A stretch of DNA of 64,000 bases from Maratus speciosus. Taxonomy: Eukaryota > Arthropoda > Arachnida > Araneae > Salticidae. The DNA lies in the NCBI GenBank assembly GCA_963932465.1, contig OZ010792.1, forward strand, positions 280,967,836 to 281,031,835. Reading direction: 5' to 3'. Position 1 is the stretch's first letter; the number at the start of each line of letters is the position of its first letter. The position numbers were made by a program, and so were the translations under genes. The notes under the pieces were generated by a model. That model was not told where the DNA came from. It did no database searches and worked only from the letters and a program-made list of their open reading frames with translations. Below are positions 1 through 11,290 of this stretch, piece by piece.

Positions 1-22
1 CAGCCGGTTAATTTATTTTTTA

Positions 23-272
23 ATATCGATGATAAAATAAAATATTAAAATTAAACAAAACATTAGCTTATGTAAGAAATTTATTTATTTTTTACTTCCC
101 TACCCCCCTTTAACGCAAAAATTATAAGGCATATATTTTAAACTCCATTTCGGTTCAACATAATTTCTTTGTTTATTCATTTTGATATCGTTATAAAGAG
201 GTTAACAAAAGCTTTGAGCAACACAGATTGACACAGTGAATTAAGTTTGAGATAAATTTTACTCTGATCTGT

Positions 273-308
<36 letters not shown>

Positions 309-368
309 TATCGATGAAAAAATAAAATATTAAAAACAAAACACTTATTGGCTAGCTTATGTAAGAAT
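23..368. repeat. Direct repeat pair with poly-T tract
   Basis: A stretch of about 57 bp at 23-79 (ATATCGATGATAAAATAAAA...) recurs in diverged form at 308-368, including the shared tail AGCTTATGTAAGAA. A run of about 28 T precedes the second copy. The spacing of about 285 bp suggests a duplicated non-coding segment. No family recognised. Confidence 0.5.
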
Positions 369-501
369 TTTTTTTTAATTCATTTTTTTTCTTTTTCTAG
401 ATTTTGTACTTTAATCATACTTCTTCACAATTCGGTTTAATAGTGTGAATTGAGTATTTTATTTCAGGAGTAAACTTTTTCAAAAATTAATGATTTTTTA
501 G

Positions 502-954
502 CTCACAGGCTATCGAAGCCTGAGAGCTAATGTGTCCGCAAGTTCTGCAATGTCGTACATATGTATATACGTAACGCGATAACTCTTGATAGAAATATCC
601 GATTTGCTTCAAATTTTGTAAATGGGTTCATTCTGATTTGGCGCTTCCCTGATTAGATTTGGATATTCATTGGTTAAGTATAAAGGAGGGGATGGGGGAC
701 TAATCCCCCCTTAATTTAGATAAATGGATTTTTCATGCAGCATTATCCGATTTGCTTCAAATTTGGTATACCGGTTTATTCTGATTAGGTGCTTCCCTGA
801 TTAGATTTGGAGGTTCATTGGTTAAGTATAAAAGGGGAGGGGATAATCCCCCGTTAATTTATTTACCGATTTGCTCAAAAAGGGCGAGTTCTATTTTATG
901 AATAATAGACATAAATAAGAATATAATATACAGTTAGTGTGAATAGCCTGTGAG
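502..954. repeat. Inverted-repeat-bounded segment with two 148-bp tandem units
   Basis: The 12-mer CTCACAGGCTAT at 502-513 is matched by its exact reverse complement at 943-954. Between them lie two head-to-tail copies of a unit of about 148 bp starting at 597 and 745 (ATCCGATTTGCTTCAAAT), each containing CTTCCCTGATTAGATTTGG and a G-rich block. It may be a small non-autonomous DNA element. No target duplication was identified. Confidence 0.45.
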
Positions 955-1510
955 GCTCAATGCCACCAGTTTAACTGGGCTTTTGCTAAAAAAAATAGAA
1001 AAGTGTATATAAATATATAACTTTTTACAACGAACAATGGGAGAAATCTCACATTCTAAAATGCTATCTAAAAACTTGGCGAATGTGCATGCAGCATCAT
1101 TTTATGGTGATTTTTTGTTGCTTTTAATCACGTTGTATGACTCAGAACCAAAAATTTTTTTTGACAATATTATAAAAAAAAAAAATTATTGTTTTACTAA
1201 AAATCCAAACGTAAGCATTTAATGCATTTTCTTTTCACGCAATTTACTATTAAATGTGAACTGATTGTTTACGAGAATTGCTTTAAGTACAGTCGTCCCC
1301 GTTTAAAGGAATATTGACCGTTCCAGAAATAATATTAGATTAAGCGGTTATTTGATTCAACGGGGAATCATAACTGTAATATTTATTGCGTAATAAAAAG
1401 GCAAAATAACCATCTAAGGTATATTTAATTAACTGTATAAGAAATCGTTAATAGCATAACATAAACTAAAATAAATACAAATCAGGGTTGTTAAAAATCA
1501 CAATTTAAAA

Positions 1511-1625
1511 AAAATCGGATTTATTTGATTTAAATCGGATTTTTTAAATTTAAATCGGATTTTTTAAATTTAAATCGGATTTTTTAAATTTAAATCGGAT
1601 TTTTTAAAATTTAAATCAGATTTTT
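1511..1625. repeat. Subterminal ~20-bp tandem repeat of the hAT element
   Basis: About five head-to-tail copies of AATCGGATTTTTTAAATTTA lie just inside the left hAT terminus. Related ATTTAAATC motifs occur near the right end at 5630-5700. Subterminal repeats in hAT elements often serve as transposase-binding sites; that role is inference here. Confidence 0.75.
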
Positions 1626-2179
1626 TTTTATTAACATTATTTCTGTACTTATATATGTACGTGCATTTATTTATTTATTTATTCTGTATATATTTACACA
1701 TTTCTATTGATTTAATTATATTTCCTAGTTAAGAATTCAAGATATTTTAAATGAAAATTAAAAATTGTTGCAAACAAATTGAAAAGATTCACTTAAAACT
1801 TAAAACTTTTATTATTCTACTATTAAACTTAAATTGTTATCCACATATGACTATGCATGTTCTGTATATAAATTTCTAGTTAATTTAAAGTTATTATTTT
1901 TCATTAATGTGTTACTCCAATAATATATCTACCCTTATATATATAAAATCCTAATGAAACGAATTTATGAAACGGATATTATGAAACAACTGAATTGAAA
2001 CGAATTTATGTAACGATTCTATGAAACGACTGATTAAACAACTGATTAAGTTTCTCGGCGATTTCTCCTAAAATATGGAACACTTTGCGATGAAATTAAC
2101 ACCAAAAATCCGTATTGATCCACAGATCTCAAAACTGGTGTTAGAATTTTTAAATTCGAATTAGTTTTCGAAATATTAA

Positions 2180-2293
2180 TTTTTTTCTCATCTTAAATAC
2201 TTTTCTCTAATGATGGCAACCGAAATTTTAATCATAACAGATTAAAATTTCGGTTGCCATCATTAGAGAAAAGTATTTAAGATGAGAAAAAAA
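2180..2293. repeat. Perfect 54-bp inverted repeat (hairpin)
   Basis: Arms 2180-2233 and 2240-2293 are exact reverse complements, separated by a 6-base loop (ATAACA). The core reads CTAATGATGGCAACCG on the left arm. Such identity implies recent origin, or correction, of the palindrome. Transcription through it would give a strong double-stranded RNA hairpin. Confidence 0.9.
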
Positions 2294-2667
2294 TATTTTA
2301 GAAAAGGTTATTATTTTAAACTAATTTGGCAACCAGTTTGGCCTCCCTTAAATGTATGCTAAGAAATGTATCATGATACTTTTATTCATAATTCAATTTA
2401 CTTGGACAATCTTTCGCCAAATCGAAAGATTCTCATAGAGAAATCAAGAACTCGGTATTTTTATGTTAGTGAGACGCAGGTGATAAATCGCCAAACATTT
2501 TTCCCGTCGCATTTTTTTATATTTCATTAATTTCATTTAAAATACGTATAATCCTTCCATTCATTTTATTTAAAATACAAAACTTTCATTTAAAACTGAA
2601 ACTTTAAAATTGATGGCTTTCACTTCTTTTAAAAAAAAAACAAAACGAAAAGAAAAAATATTAGGCA

Positions 2668-3268
2668 CAGATGTCATATACGCACCGGGGTACCTAATTG
2701 GCGCCAACATGGCATTATTTTGATTGACATGGTAACCCGGCTATTGTTGTTTATTTAATAATAAATGTATATTTACTTTAATTTTCTCTTTTAAAATTAT
2801 ATAAATTATTTTGTTGTATAGTTATTAATTATTTTTTTGTTATTTCCTTTTAAAAATAATACAAAATAATTAAAAAATACGGTACTACTTAGTTATTCCG
2901 TCGATCAATTTCGCCAAATTATATAAATCGCCAAACCACTCGCCAAATTATACAAATTGACATAATTTTTATTTTAAATAACGAAAGAACAAATAAATTA
3001 GTATAACATTAATAAAACGTCGAAATAAAAATCACTTGATGACGTAAACACGTGTAACTTGTTTAAAGTCAAGTGAATGTGACATTTACGATCAACCATT
3101 ATTGGCATTAAATCTTATAGTTCGGCGATAGATTTTTGGTCGACGGGATAACTAAGTAGTACCAAAAATACATATGTAACTGGTATTCGAAAACGAGGTT
3201 TTCGCCAAATTTTCGTAAAAAAAGAAAAAAAAATTCACGCCAAACCTGCGGTGCGTATATGACATCTG
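2668..3268. mobile_element. Small inverted-repeat element (CAGATGTCATATACGC), copy 1, interrupted
   Basis: The left end CAGATGTCATATACGCACC is mirrored by GGTGCGTATATGACATCTG on the right. GCA flanks both ends, a possible 3-bp target duplication. A second inverted-repeat element (2881-3163) is inserted inside. It is non-coding; superfamily not determined. Confidence 0.65.
2881..3163. mobile_element. Small inverted-repeat element (GGTACTACTT) with 8-bp duplication, copy 1
   Basis: The termini GGTACTACTTAGTTATTCCG and CGGGATAACTAAGTAGTACC are inverted. The 8-mer AAAAATAC directly flanks both ends. A related copy at 59429-59726 has the same termini and an 8-bp flank duplication with one mismatch. 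Interior motifs include repeated CGCCAAATTATA and TGACGTAAACACGTG. An 8-bp duplication with GG termini would fit Merlin- or hAT-type elements, but no transposase is present. Confidence 0.75.
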
Positions 3269-3478
3269 GCAAAATATTAAATAATGCAACAAACCATGAC
3301 ATTTAACTTCAACTTCAAATCAATGTTTTAATTTACCACTCGAAAAATAAACTGGCGAGTTGAAAAAAAAGATATTGGCGAGATTTGCACCCGGCTAGCG
3401 TAACAGTACCAAGAATTATTTGCGACCATGGCAACTTTTATGTAGTTTTATTCGTAAAAGAAATTTTGACTTTCGACA

Positions 3479-3680
3479 CAGATGTCATATACGGCCCCAT
3501 ATTAGATTGATTTTTTTCTGACGCCAATATCATATACGCAACGGGTACTTAACTGGCGCCAAAGTATCGTTATTTTGCTTGATATGGTAAGCCGGATGTT
3601 GTTGTTTATGCTGTTGATGCTTTCCCCAAATTGGCGTCGGAAAAAAAAATCGCGCCAATATGGCGCGTATATGACATCTG
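3479..3680. mobile_element. Small inverted-repeat element (CAGATGTCATATACGC), copy 2
   Basis: This 202-bp element begins CAGATGTCATATACGGC and ends GCGTATATGACATCTG. It shares interior sequence (TAACTGGCGCCAAAGTA, GGTAAGCCGG) with copy 1 at 2668-3268, which aids boundary definition. Non-coding. Confidence 0.65.
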
Positions 3681-6345
3681 TGTCAAACTTTCATATGAAA
3701 GGCGAAGGGATTAGTCCATATTTGTTTATGGCAATTGATGACTTGAACTATTATAATATAGATGAAATGATGGCGATAGAATAATATTTGGAGGCTTATC
3801 ACCTGTGCCTGGCTAATATTAAAGTACCAAAATGGCACCTAGAGTATAAAAAGCGAAGTGTTCCGCCCGGAACTGTTGATGATAGTCACATGACTTAGGC
3901 TATTGTTATAAAGATTGTTTTAAAATACCGGGAGACAAAGACTCTGTATACTTAATTCATTTTATTTTAGTTTCTTTTCAAATGTTTAACTGATGCTCTT
4001 TAATCAAAAACGAAAACAACCGTTGGATGTCTTAACAGCAACTTATTCGTCCTTAAATTTTTGTAATCAAAGGGAATTGAATGGAAACCCGTTTACAGGG
4101 AGATCTGCACAGCTTTTTTCAGTATAATTCAATCTTCTCTAATATTTTTAAAACCCATCGTATTAACGTGTTTTTAGATTGTACGGTGTCTGACCGGGGG
4201 TTGGCGAGAGTAGCTTGCAGGGGGAGGAGCCCCCTAGTATAACATATAAACACATAATAAATGTAACAAAGAATTTTAAATGTATATGTATATTCCATCG
4301 CCGATTCAGATTCACGAATGTTATCTTTATCACATAGACTGCAAGTTTCTTTTTGTTTTACATTCTTGCCATAATCCCCATCATTTTATCACTACATTAT
4401 TTGCATATTGCTATTACACTTTTTCCAGAAATAATTTTTTTTTTTCTGTAAAATAAAGCAGCATTGGATCTTTTTTTTTCTGCGAACCATTTTTCTTATG
4501 TAACTACAAATCTAAAATCTCTCTGTAATCGTACCTAGTATTAGTAAATGACATTATTGTTTCAACTTTTGATTCACACTATACTATACTAGTCTAATGA
4601 TTGAGAAAATAGTTACCAGATCAAAAATAATCACATAACTGAAAGCCTAAAACTATTAATTGTCAGTGTTATCTCCCCAGCCATTGACAATTCCAACAGT
4701 CAGTCATGCTTACTGGACAGTAGGAATGACTGCTTAGCTTAGAAATAACAGGGATTTGTTTAGGAAAAATTTGAGCCCTTTAAAAGGCCTTTCACAATTT
4801 TTTAAATATTTAGTCATGGCCCTTCACGTAAATTTTCATCTTAAAACAGGGCCCTTCACAAAATTCTGTGTCTTCAAAATAGACCTTTCCCTAAACTTTT
4901 AAGTCGCCAGACATAAATTTTTACAAATTAATTATTTTAAAATAAAATTTAACTTCTCACAAAACAGTTGGAAGTCAACAAAGTACCTATTACATATTCT
5001 TTTTTTAATATATAAATAAACGATCTTAAAGAAAGGAAAAATGGATTAGTCACAGCTATTAATGTATTTTCAGTAATAAAAGAAAGATGAAGTTGGAATT
5101 CTATAATTCTGTGTTAGACAAATAGTCAAAATATTTATTATGTTATAGTCAAGTATTGGTCATATTATATGATCAATATATGAATCACCAACATATAGGA
5201 TACCGTAATTTGTAGGTCTAAGCAACTAAGCATAAAACAAACCCGTGAATTGCGTGTAATCTGCTTCAGAGAAAGAAACTCTGCACTGAAAGTACTATTA
5301 TATTAAATGCATTATTTTAAATAAATTTAACTTATAGCTTAAGCTTTTAACTTGCAAAAATGAACTGATCATTTAAAAAGGAAAGCAATTTAAAAATGAG
5401 AGAGCATTTATCAATATTTTTGAGGAATGCACTATGGATTGATAATATTTTTAATACAATTGCATTTACTTTCATAAAATAATAGTATTTTGAACTTATA
5501 AAAGTTTTATTTAATGCTATTAAAAGGTATTTTTTAATCCGAAATGAATGATGACTTTTCTTATAACAAAAATTATGAATTTGATTCTTATTTAACCTGT
5601 AAATATCAATGTTAAAAAAAAAAAAAACTGATTTAAATCAAAGATTATTTTTTTTAAAATCATTTGATTTAAATTATGGTTTAAATCGTGATTTAAATCC
5701 AACAACCCTGATACAAATGCTAATATAAAGTAAATACGTATTAATTTCATATCAGCACATACATTTATATGGTTTACATCACACTTAAAGCAGCTCGTTT
5801 GAATTTGGCCAAAACTTTGCTACTTCTATTTTACGTTACTTATACTACCTTAAAAAATCGTTTAAAGGGGTTTGTTTAAGTGGAATTTTAAAGGGGTAAA
5901 TATCGAGTTACTTTTCGAATGAGTGCAAAATATCACTACTACCATCTTCCGTCTCGAAGTGACGGTGCATTGCCATTAAAGCCTAGTTAACAGCAAGAAG
6001 TGATGGTAGGGAGATCAAGGTGGGGAAATCATTTGGACCTGTCCATTATACACCTGCCGGCCGAAATCATTGCAGGAAGAACTGAAAATTTGTTTTCAGC
6101 GTAAAGGAACCGAAATTGACAAAAGGTGGAAGGAAATTCCAGCCGAAACGTTCTTTCCGCGCCTATTTTCAAACATCGGTCTTACAGTTGTTATTCGGTT
6201 AAGCGGGGACAGTTCGTAAAAGGTATTTGGTTTGAGAGGGGGAAAAATAACATATAACGAATAGGAATAAATTCGATTCCGGAGGATTCTATTCGAATAA
6301 GCGGGATATTCGATTATCCATGACCCGATTAAGTGTGGAGGACTG

Positions 6346-6758
6346 TAGTACATATTATTTTTACAAAATTAATTTATGAAAGATAATTTGTAATTATTTT
6401 TAATTTATAATTATTTTATAATTTATTTTATAATTAATAATAATTTATTATTTTATAATTTATTTTATAATTAATAATAATTTATTATTTAAAAAATTTT
6501 TTTAAATAATTTTAGTAAACTTTTTATAAAAAACGATAAAAATTTCCTCTCTATTAATTTTACTGCTGAAACACAGTTACGAATTTATGACAAGTTAACT
6601 CGACTTCTTCGACAACTCGACATTTATTATTCACATGCTTAGTAGAATGTTAACTTCAATGAGGAAGATGCATTTGTATAAGATTTACATAGTTTCATGT
6701 TAGTATTGCATATCGCTCATCTGCAGTAAAATTGAAAGAACTCCAAAAAAATTTATTT
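6346..6758. other. A+T-rich spacer with short tandem blocks
   Basis: About 6405-6490 repeats AATTTATTTTATAATTAATA-type blocks. The rest shows no gene, RNA or recognisable element. Confidence 0.5.
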
Positions 6759-7185
6759 TGTGTATTATTGCATTGAAATGTCCGACTTAGGTGCATCTTG
6801 CTCCAGGAAAAGTGTCATAAGTATAGTTATCCGGAAAAATCCGGGGGGTAAAATAACGACGTTGTCTGTTTTTGGATTTAGAAATTTAACCAAATTAATT
6901 TTGTGTATTATTGCACTAAAATGTCCGACTTAGGTGCATCTTGCTCCAGGAAAAGTGTCATAAATGTAGTTATCCGGAAAAATCCCTTGAGTAAAATAAG
7001 GACGTGTCTCTTTGTGGATTTAGAAATTTAACTAAATTAACTTTGTGAATTATTGCACTAAAATGCCCGACTTAGGTGCATTCTGCGCTAGGAAAAGTTT
7101 CATAGGTGTAGTTATCCGGGGGGGGGGGGTAAAATAAGGACGTTGTCTCTTTGTGGATTTAGAAATTTAACTAAGTGAATTTATT
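6759..7185. repeat. Three tandem copies of a ~142-bp unit
   Basis: Units start at 6759, 6902 and 7044 with TGTGTATTATTGCA-like sequence. Each contains CCGACTTAGGTGCAT, GTAGTTATCCGG and GTGGATTTAGAAATTTAAC. Divergence between copies is low. The third copy carries a run of about 11 G where the first two have AAAATCC-type sequence. No coding potential. Confidence 0.85.
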
Positions 7186-8201
7186 TTCCTCTGATGATTT
7201 TGAAAAAAAAAAAAAAGTAAAATTTATTCTCCGCAAGTGATCCAAGATAATTAAACACTGAGAGAAAGAATAACTAAGACATTTTCGTCAGGAGAGGGGG
7301 AGAGAGAGTTCTGACCCACTCGAAATGAATTTTTAGTTCTGTTTCTCCTTTTAAATTCACGTGTTTATTATTTATATTTAATTAAAAGGAGAATTCAGGG
7401 ATTTTTAATGTTTTCTTATTGTTAAATTTCTGCATTACTTTTTAGGTCGATAAGTTTAAAAAAAAGTCCTGCAAGGGGAAGCGTAGGAGAGGTTCTTAAC
7501 AAAAATTTCCTTGTTTAGTTTATTCTATGTCCTTATTATCGATTAAACAGGGGGGGGGGGGGAGCAGGATCATTTGTACCAAAATCTTGCCCCTTGGATT
7601 TCGCTCTGCCGGTCTCCACGTTAAAAGACTATGTTTATTTAAATACATCCTTAAAAAACACACACACAGCTAACAGGAAATGGTTGTAAAATGTGTTTCA
7701 AATCTGTTAACCCCCCTTTAATAACAATATTTAGTGAGTGTAAGCTAAACCCTCCCATTAACTTCCTCACAAACTTGACGTTTAGTTGCACCAATACAGT
7801 AATCACTGGCTTACTACAAGACGAAACAAGGCGAAAAGACGTATGCTCAAAACAAACTGGGGAAAATAAAATCATTAATACTCCATTTGGAAACATCTAC
7901 AAATGATTCCCTTGTGAATGCTGGCTTTTTTGTCGTATGTAGAAAGAAAAGAAATATCAGATTCCCATTTTGAGGCATAATGCTAAGCACATGTCGGATG
8001 AAAGGGCGTATCGAGAAAATAAGTTGTTTTGACGACGATTATTTGTAGGAGGAAAATGAGCAACAAGGTAGTTGAAAAAATGCTGAGGACACATATGACT
8101 TCGTTTTTAAAACGCCTGTTTGCTTAGCTTGACTGCTGATACGATGATATATGAATAACTTGTAAAAAATGCAAAAGAAAACCTCTATAAGCATTCCTCT
8201 T
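7186..8201. other. Unassigned sequence with poly-G tracts
   Basis: No repeat family or gene is recognisable. Overlapping short open frames on both strands (7651-7906) show no known motif and are probably chance. A run of about 12 G occurs near 7550. Confidence 0.4.
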
Positions 8202-8409
8202 TTAACCCTCCGTCTACCAGACGGGTCCATTGGACCCGACAGGTACATACAAAATATTCATTCAAACCAGAAATTTCTTTAAAATAAACTAAGTATATAA
8301 ACCAGACAAAAATAAGGTAAATAAATAAGTTAAATAGTTTTAAATAAAAATTCTGGTGTAGAACGTTTTATTAAAACTTGAATAAAATTCCCGGTAGATC
8401 TAGGGTTAA
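8202..8409. mobile_element. TTAA-flanked piggyBac-like MITE 1
   Basis: This 208-bp element is bounded by TTAA, with ends TTAACCCTCCGTCTACC and GGTAGATCTAGGGTTAA forming an imperfect inverted repeat. A palindrome, CGGGTCCA-T-TGGACCCG, lies at 8222-8238, starting 20 bp from the outer TTAA. TTAA target and CCC-rich termini are typical of piggyBac. No coding sequence. Confidence 0.75.
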
Positions 8410-8699
8410 GAAAAGCATTTTGTGACTTATAACAGCGCTATTCTTTATAAATTTACATAGAATTGACTTCTTCAGTCACAGTGTCTCTTCTTTTTAAATT
8501 TACATAGAATTTACTTCTTCAGTCATGGTGTATGTCTTACTAAAAAATAAATAAATAAACATAATATTTATAGTAAATTTTTAAGTTGGTATCCATATAC
8601 ACGAATGTCATCAAGGAGCTTATTTTGGTATTACGAAACTATACACTATGTGTGTAATTATACAATTAGGGTGAAACTCCAGTTATTTACACATAACTA

Positions 8700-9907
8700 G
8701 TAAGTGGCATCTAAAGTTCTGAGCAATTTCATCAGGAATCGTGATCAGGAGGACAACACAATTACCAATGTCAGATTTTTTTTTTAACAAACAGTCCACA
8801 ATCAGATCTTAATAATATCATAACGTCTAGAAAAAAAAAAAAAAAAACACTAGCGTACCTCAACAAGATAATCAGGATTCGTGGCGAGGAGGACAATAAA
8901 TTTATCGGAATTGCATTTAAACATACAGGTCATGACCAGATCCTAATGATTTCAGATTGTCTAAAAATACACTAGCGCATCTGAACAAGGTAAACAGGTT
9001 TCGTGGCGAGGAGGACAATAATTGTATTAATATCAGATTTGATTTTTAACAAACAGGCCACAATCAGATCATAGTAATGTCATACATATTATCTAAAAAA
9101 AAACACTAGCGCATCTCAACAAGATAATCAGGATTCGTGGCGAGGAGGACAATAAATTTATCGGAATTGCATTTAAACATACAGGTCATGACCAGATCCT
9201 AATGATTTCAGATTGTCTAAAAATACACTAGCGCATCTGAACAAGATAAACAGGTTTCGTGGCGAGGAGGACAATAATTGTATTAATATCAGATTTGCTT
9301 TTTAACAAACAGGCCACAATCAGATCATAGTAATGTCATACATATTATCTAAAAAAAACACTAGCGCATCTCAACAAGATAATCAGGATTCGTGGCGAGG
9401 AGGACATAAATTTATCGGAATTGCATTTAAACATACAGGTCATGACCAGATCCTAATGATTTCAGATTGTCTAAAAATACACTAGCGCATCTAAACAAGA
9501 TAAACAGGTTTCGTGGCGAGGAGGACAATAATTGTATTAATATCAGATTTGCTTTTTAACAAACAGGCCACAATCAGATCATAGTAATGTCATATTATCT
9601 AAAAAAAACACTAGCGCATCTCAACAAGATAATCAGGTTTCGTGGTGAGGAGGACACTAAATTTATCAATATCGGAATTGCATTTAAACAAACAGGGTAC
9701 AATCAGATCCTAATGTTATCATACCATCTAAAAAATACACTAGCGAATCTCAACAAGATAATCAGATTTCATGGCGAGGTGGAGAATAAATGCATTAATA
9801 TCGGAATTGCATTTAAACATACAAGCCAGGGTCAGATCCTATTGATTTCATATCCTCTAAAAAATACACTAGTGCATCTTCAAAACAAAATTAATCGTCT
9901 TTATAGA

Positions 9908-9908
<1 letters not shown>
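8700..9908. repeat. Minisatellite array with alternating ~122/~133-bp units and poly-A end
   Basis: Nine copies carry ACTAGCGCATCTCAACAAGA followed by CGTGGCGAGGAGGACAATAA. Measured at the conserved AWCAGG site (8871, 8993, 9127, 9249, 9382, 9503, 9632, 9761), spacing alternates 122, 134, 122, 133, 121, 129, 129, so two unit types form a dimer of about 255 bp. The array ends in a run of about 30 A at 9911-9940. A 108-codon open frame at 9587-9913 spans the last copies and repeats a block of 43 residues (NKIIRF...INIGIAFK). Protein function, if any, is unknown. Confidence 0.85.
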
Positions 9909-9943
<35 letters not shown>

Positions 9944-10582
9944 AGGCCGAATAGAGAAATTAGCTGACTTTCTTTTTATTAAGTCCGATAAAGTTAATAC
10001 AGCCAAAGAGAATTTAATAAATATTTTATAGCAAAACATGAAAAAAGAAAATAATTCTGGAAAGTGGTCGGCATAAAACCTTTTAAAATCAATTTTTCCT
10101 GAAATTCTGACATTTTAAAAAGCACAGACGTTTTGAACAGACCAAAAAAGAATTACATCAGTATATAGAAGTAACAGAAGTAACACGTTCCAGTTGGAAA
10201 ATTTTAAAGTTATTGTCAATTTAATTTAATAAACAGAATAAAGTATATATTTTCCCAAAAACTGAATTTAAGCATGACTGAACATTAATAAGTGTCTTTA
10301 CGTTTTTCTCATCGGTTAAAATTCTTTCATAACCAAGGAAGTGTGACGCCTAAAAAAAACAAATAAACAAAGTGTTATAAGAAGGAATTTGTAAAAGCGA
10401 AAAATCTTCTTTACATATTTTATATTTGGAAAAAAGAAAAAAAAAATCTGCTTAAAATCTGGAAATGATATTTTTTGGAAAGTTTCGTCTTTGGCTTTAA
10501 ATTCATTTAGCTCAATGTTTTGTTTCTGACACGTAACACAAGTAAAACAAGACGAAGAATGTCTGAAAAGCTTTTTTTAAAG
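9909..10582. other. Unassigned A+T-rich sequence
   Basis: After the poly-A tract nothing is recognisable: no inverted termini, tandem repeat or coding motif. Confidence 0.4.
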
Positions 10583-11190
10583 CCTAAGATTACATAGTAA
10601 TAAATATTTAGGCAAATTAAGAACGGAAAAAGTAACCCAATCTCTTACCTACACGGTAGACTGGTTCCCTAAATATTCCGTTTACAAATTGAAATCATTA
10701 TTTTTAATCACAATACTTGACAAATATTCAAGCATTTGTCTTCAAAACTTTTTAAAAAAGCTTTGTGTGGAGTAAATTGTTTTAAGACTATATTAATATA
10801 TTAACCCTAGAAATAAAAGGAAAACGGATCAATTTGAAAATTTAAAAGTGCTATTTATAAATCTCCTAATCAAATTAGAGAATTTAAAGTTAAGAAATTA
10901 TTTCAGGGGAAAAAAAAAATTGCAAACTAGATTTTTTTCTGACAAGGATAATAAAAATGTCTGAATTATTTTTTCTTTTTCTTTTTAAGGTAAGGATTAC
11001 ATAATAATAAATATTTAAGCAAATTATGCATAATAACAAATATTTAGGCAAATTAAAAACAGGAACAGAAACCCGATCTGCGACCTACACGGTAGGCTGG
11101 TTTCCTAAATATTTCATTTACAAGCAGAAATCACATTATTTTTATTCAAAATATTTGTCTAATGTTTTAACATTTGCTTTTAACCCTTTA
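10583..11190. repeat. Direct repeat pair (~170 bp)
   Basis: The segment 10583-10755, with ACCTACACGGTAGACTGGTT and CCTAAATATTCCGTTTACAA, recurs at about 10990-11185 as ACCTACACGGTAGGCTGGTT and CCTAAATATTTCATTTACAA. About 410 bp separates equivalent points. ACCTACACGGTAGG is itself near-palindromic. Non-coding; family unknown. Confidence 0.65.
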
Positions 11191-11290
11191 TATCTTGAAT
11201 TTTGAATAAAAAAATTGTTTCAATTGAATAATTATTTACGGATATCCGGAACAACATATATAATAAACATTTGATTTTTAGATATTTTTT

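Larger units (their letters stand above)
1928..4237 (+). mobile_element. Helitron-like element
   Basis: The 5' end is TCTACCCTTATATATATAAA after an A. The 3' end is a short hairpin (AGGGGG at 4219-4224, CCCCCT at 4230-4235) ending in CTAG and followed by T. A 5' TC, a 3' hairpin with CTRR and insertion between A and T are the diagnostic Helitron features. It carries no Rep/helicase frame and is loaded with other repeats. The boundary call is moderately secure; the hairpin abuts CTAG more closely than in classic Helitrons. Confidence 0.55.
1483..5710. mobile_element. hAT-like DNA element with 8-bp target duplication
   Basis: The termini are CAGGGTTGTTAAAAATCACA and, read inverted from the right, CAGGGTTGTTGGATTTAAAT. 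ATACAAAT is duplicated exactly at 1475-1482 and 5711-5718, the 8-bp signature of hAT transposition. It inserted into the Tigger-like element. Of its 4.2 kb, 1928-4237 is a later Helitron-like insertion, leaving about 1.9 kb of hAT sequence. No transposase frame can be recognised. Both ends carry subterminal GATTTAAATC-type repeats. Confidence 0.85.
1290..6345. mobile_element. Tigger/pogo-like DNA element, interrupted by a hAT element
   Basis: The left end is CAGTCGTCCCCGTTTAAAGG and the right end, read inverted, is CAGTCCTCCACACTTAATCG. Both are flanked by TA (1288-1289 and 6346-6347), as expected for Tc1/mariner-pogo superfamily insertion. The body is interrupted at 1483-5710 by a hAT element; without it the Tigger sequence is about 0.8 kb and internally repeats motifs such as ATTCGAATAAGCGGGA. 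No transposase frame is recognisable, so this is a non-autonomous copy. Superfamily is inferred from terminus style and TA target. Confidence 0.7.

Noticed and set aside
8700..9908. CRISPR-like array
   Set aside because: The whole unit is conserved, there are no unique spacers, and the context is an animal genome.
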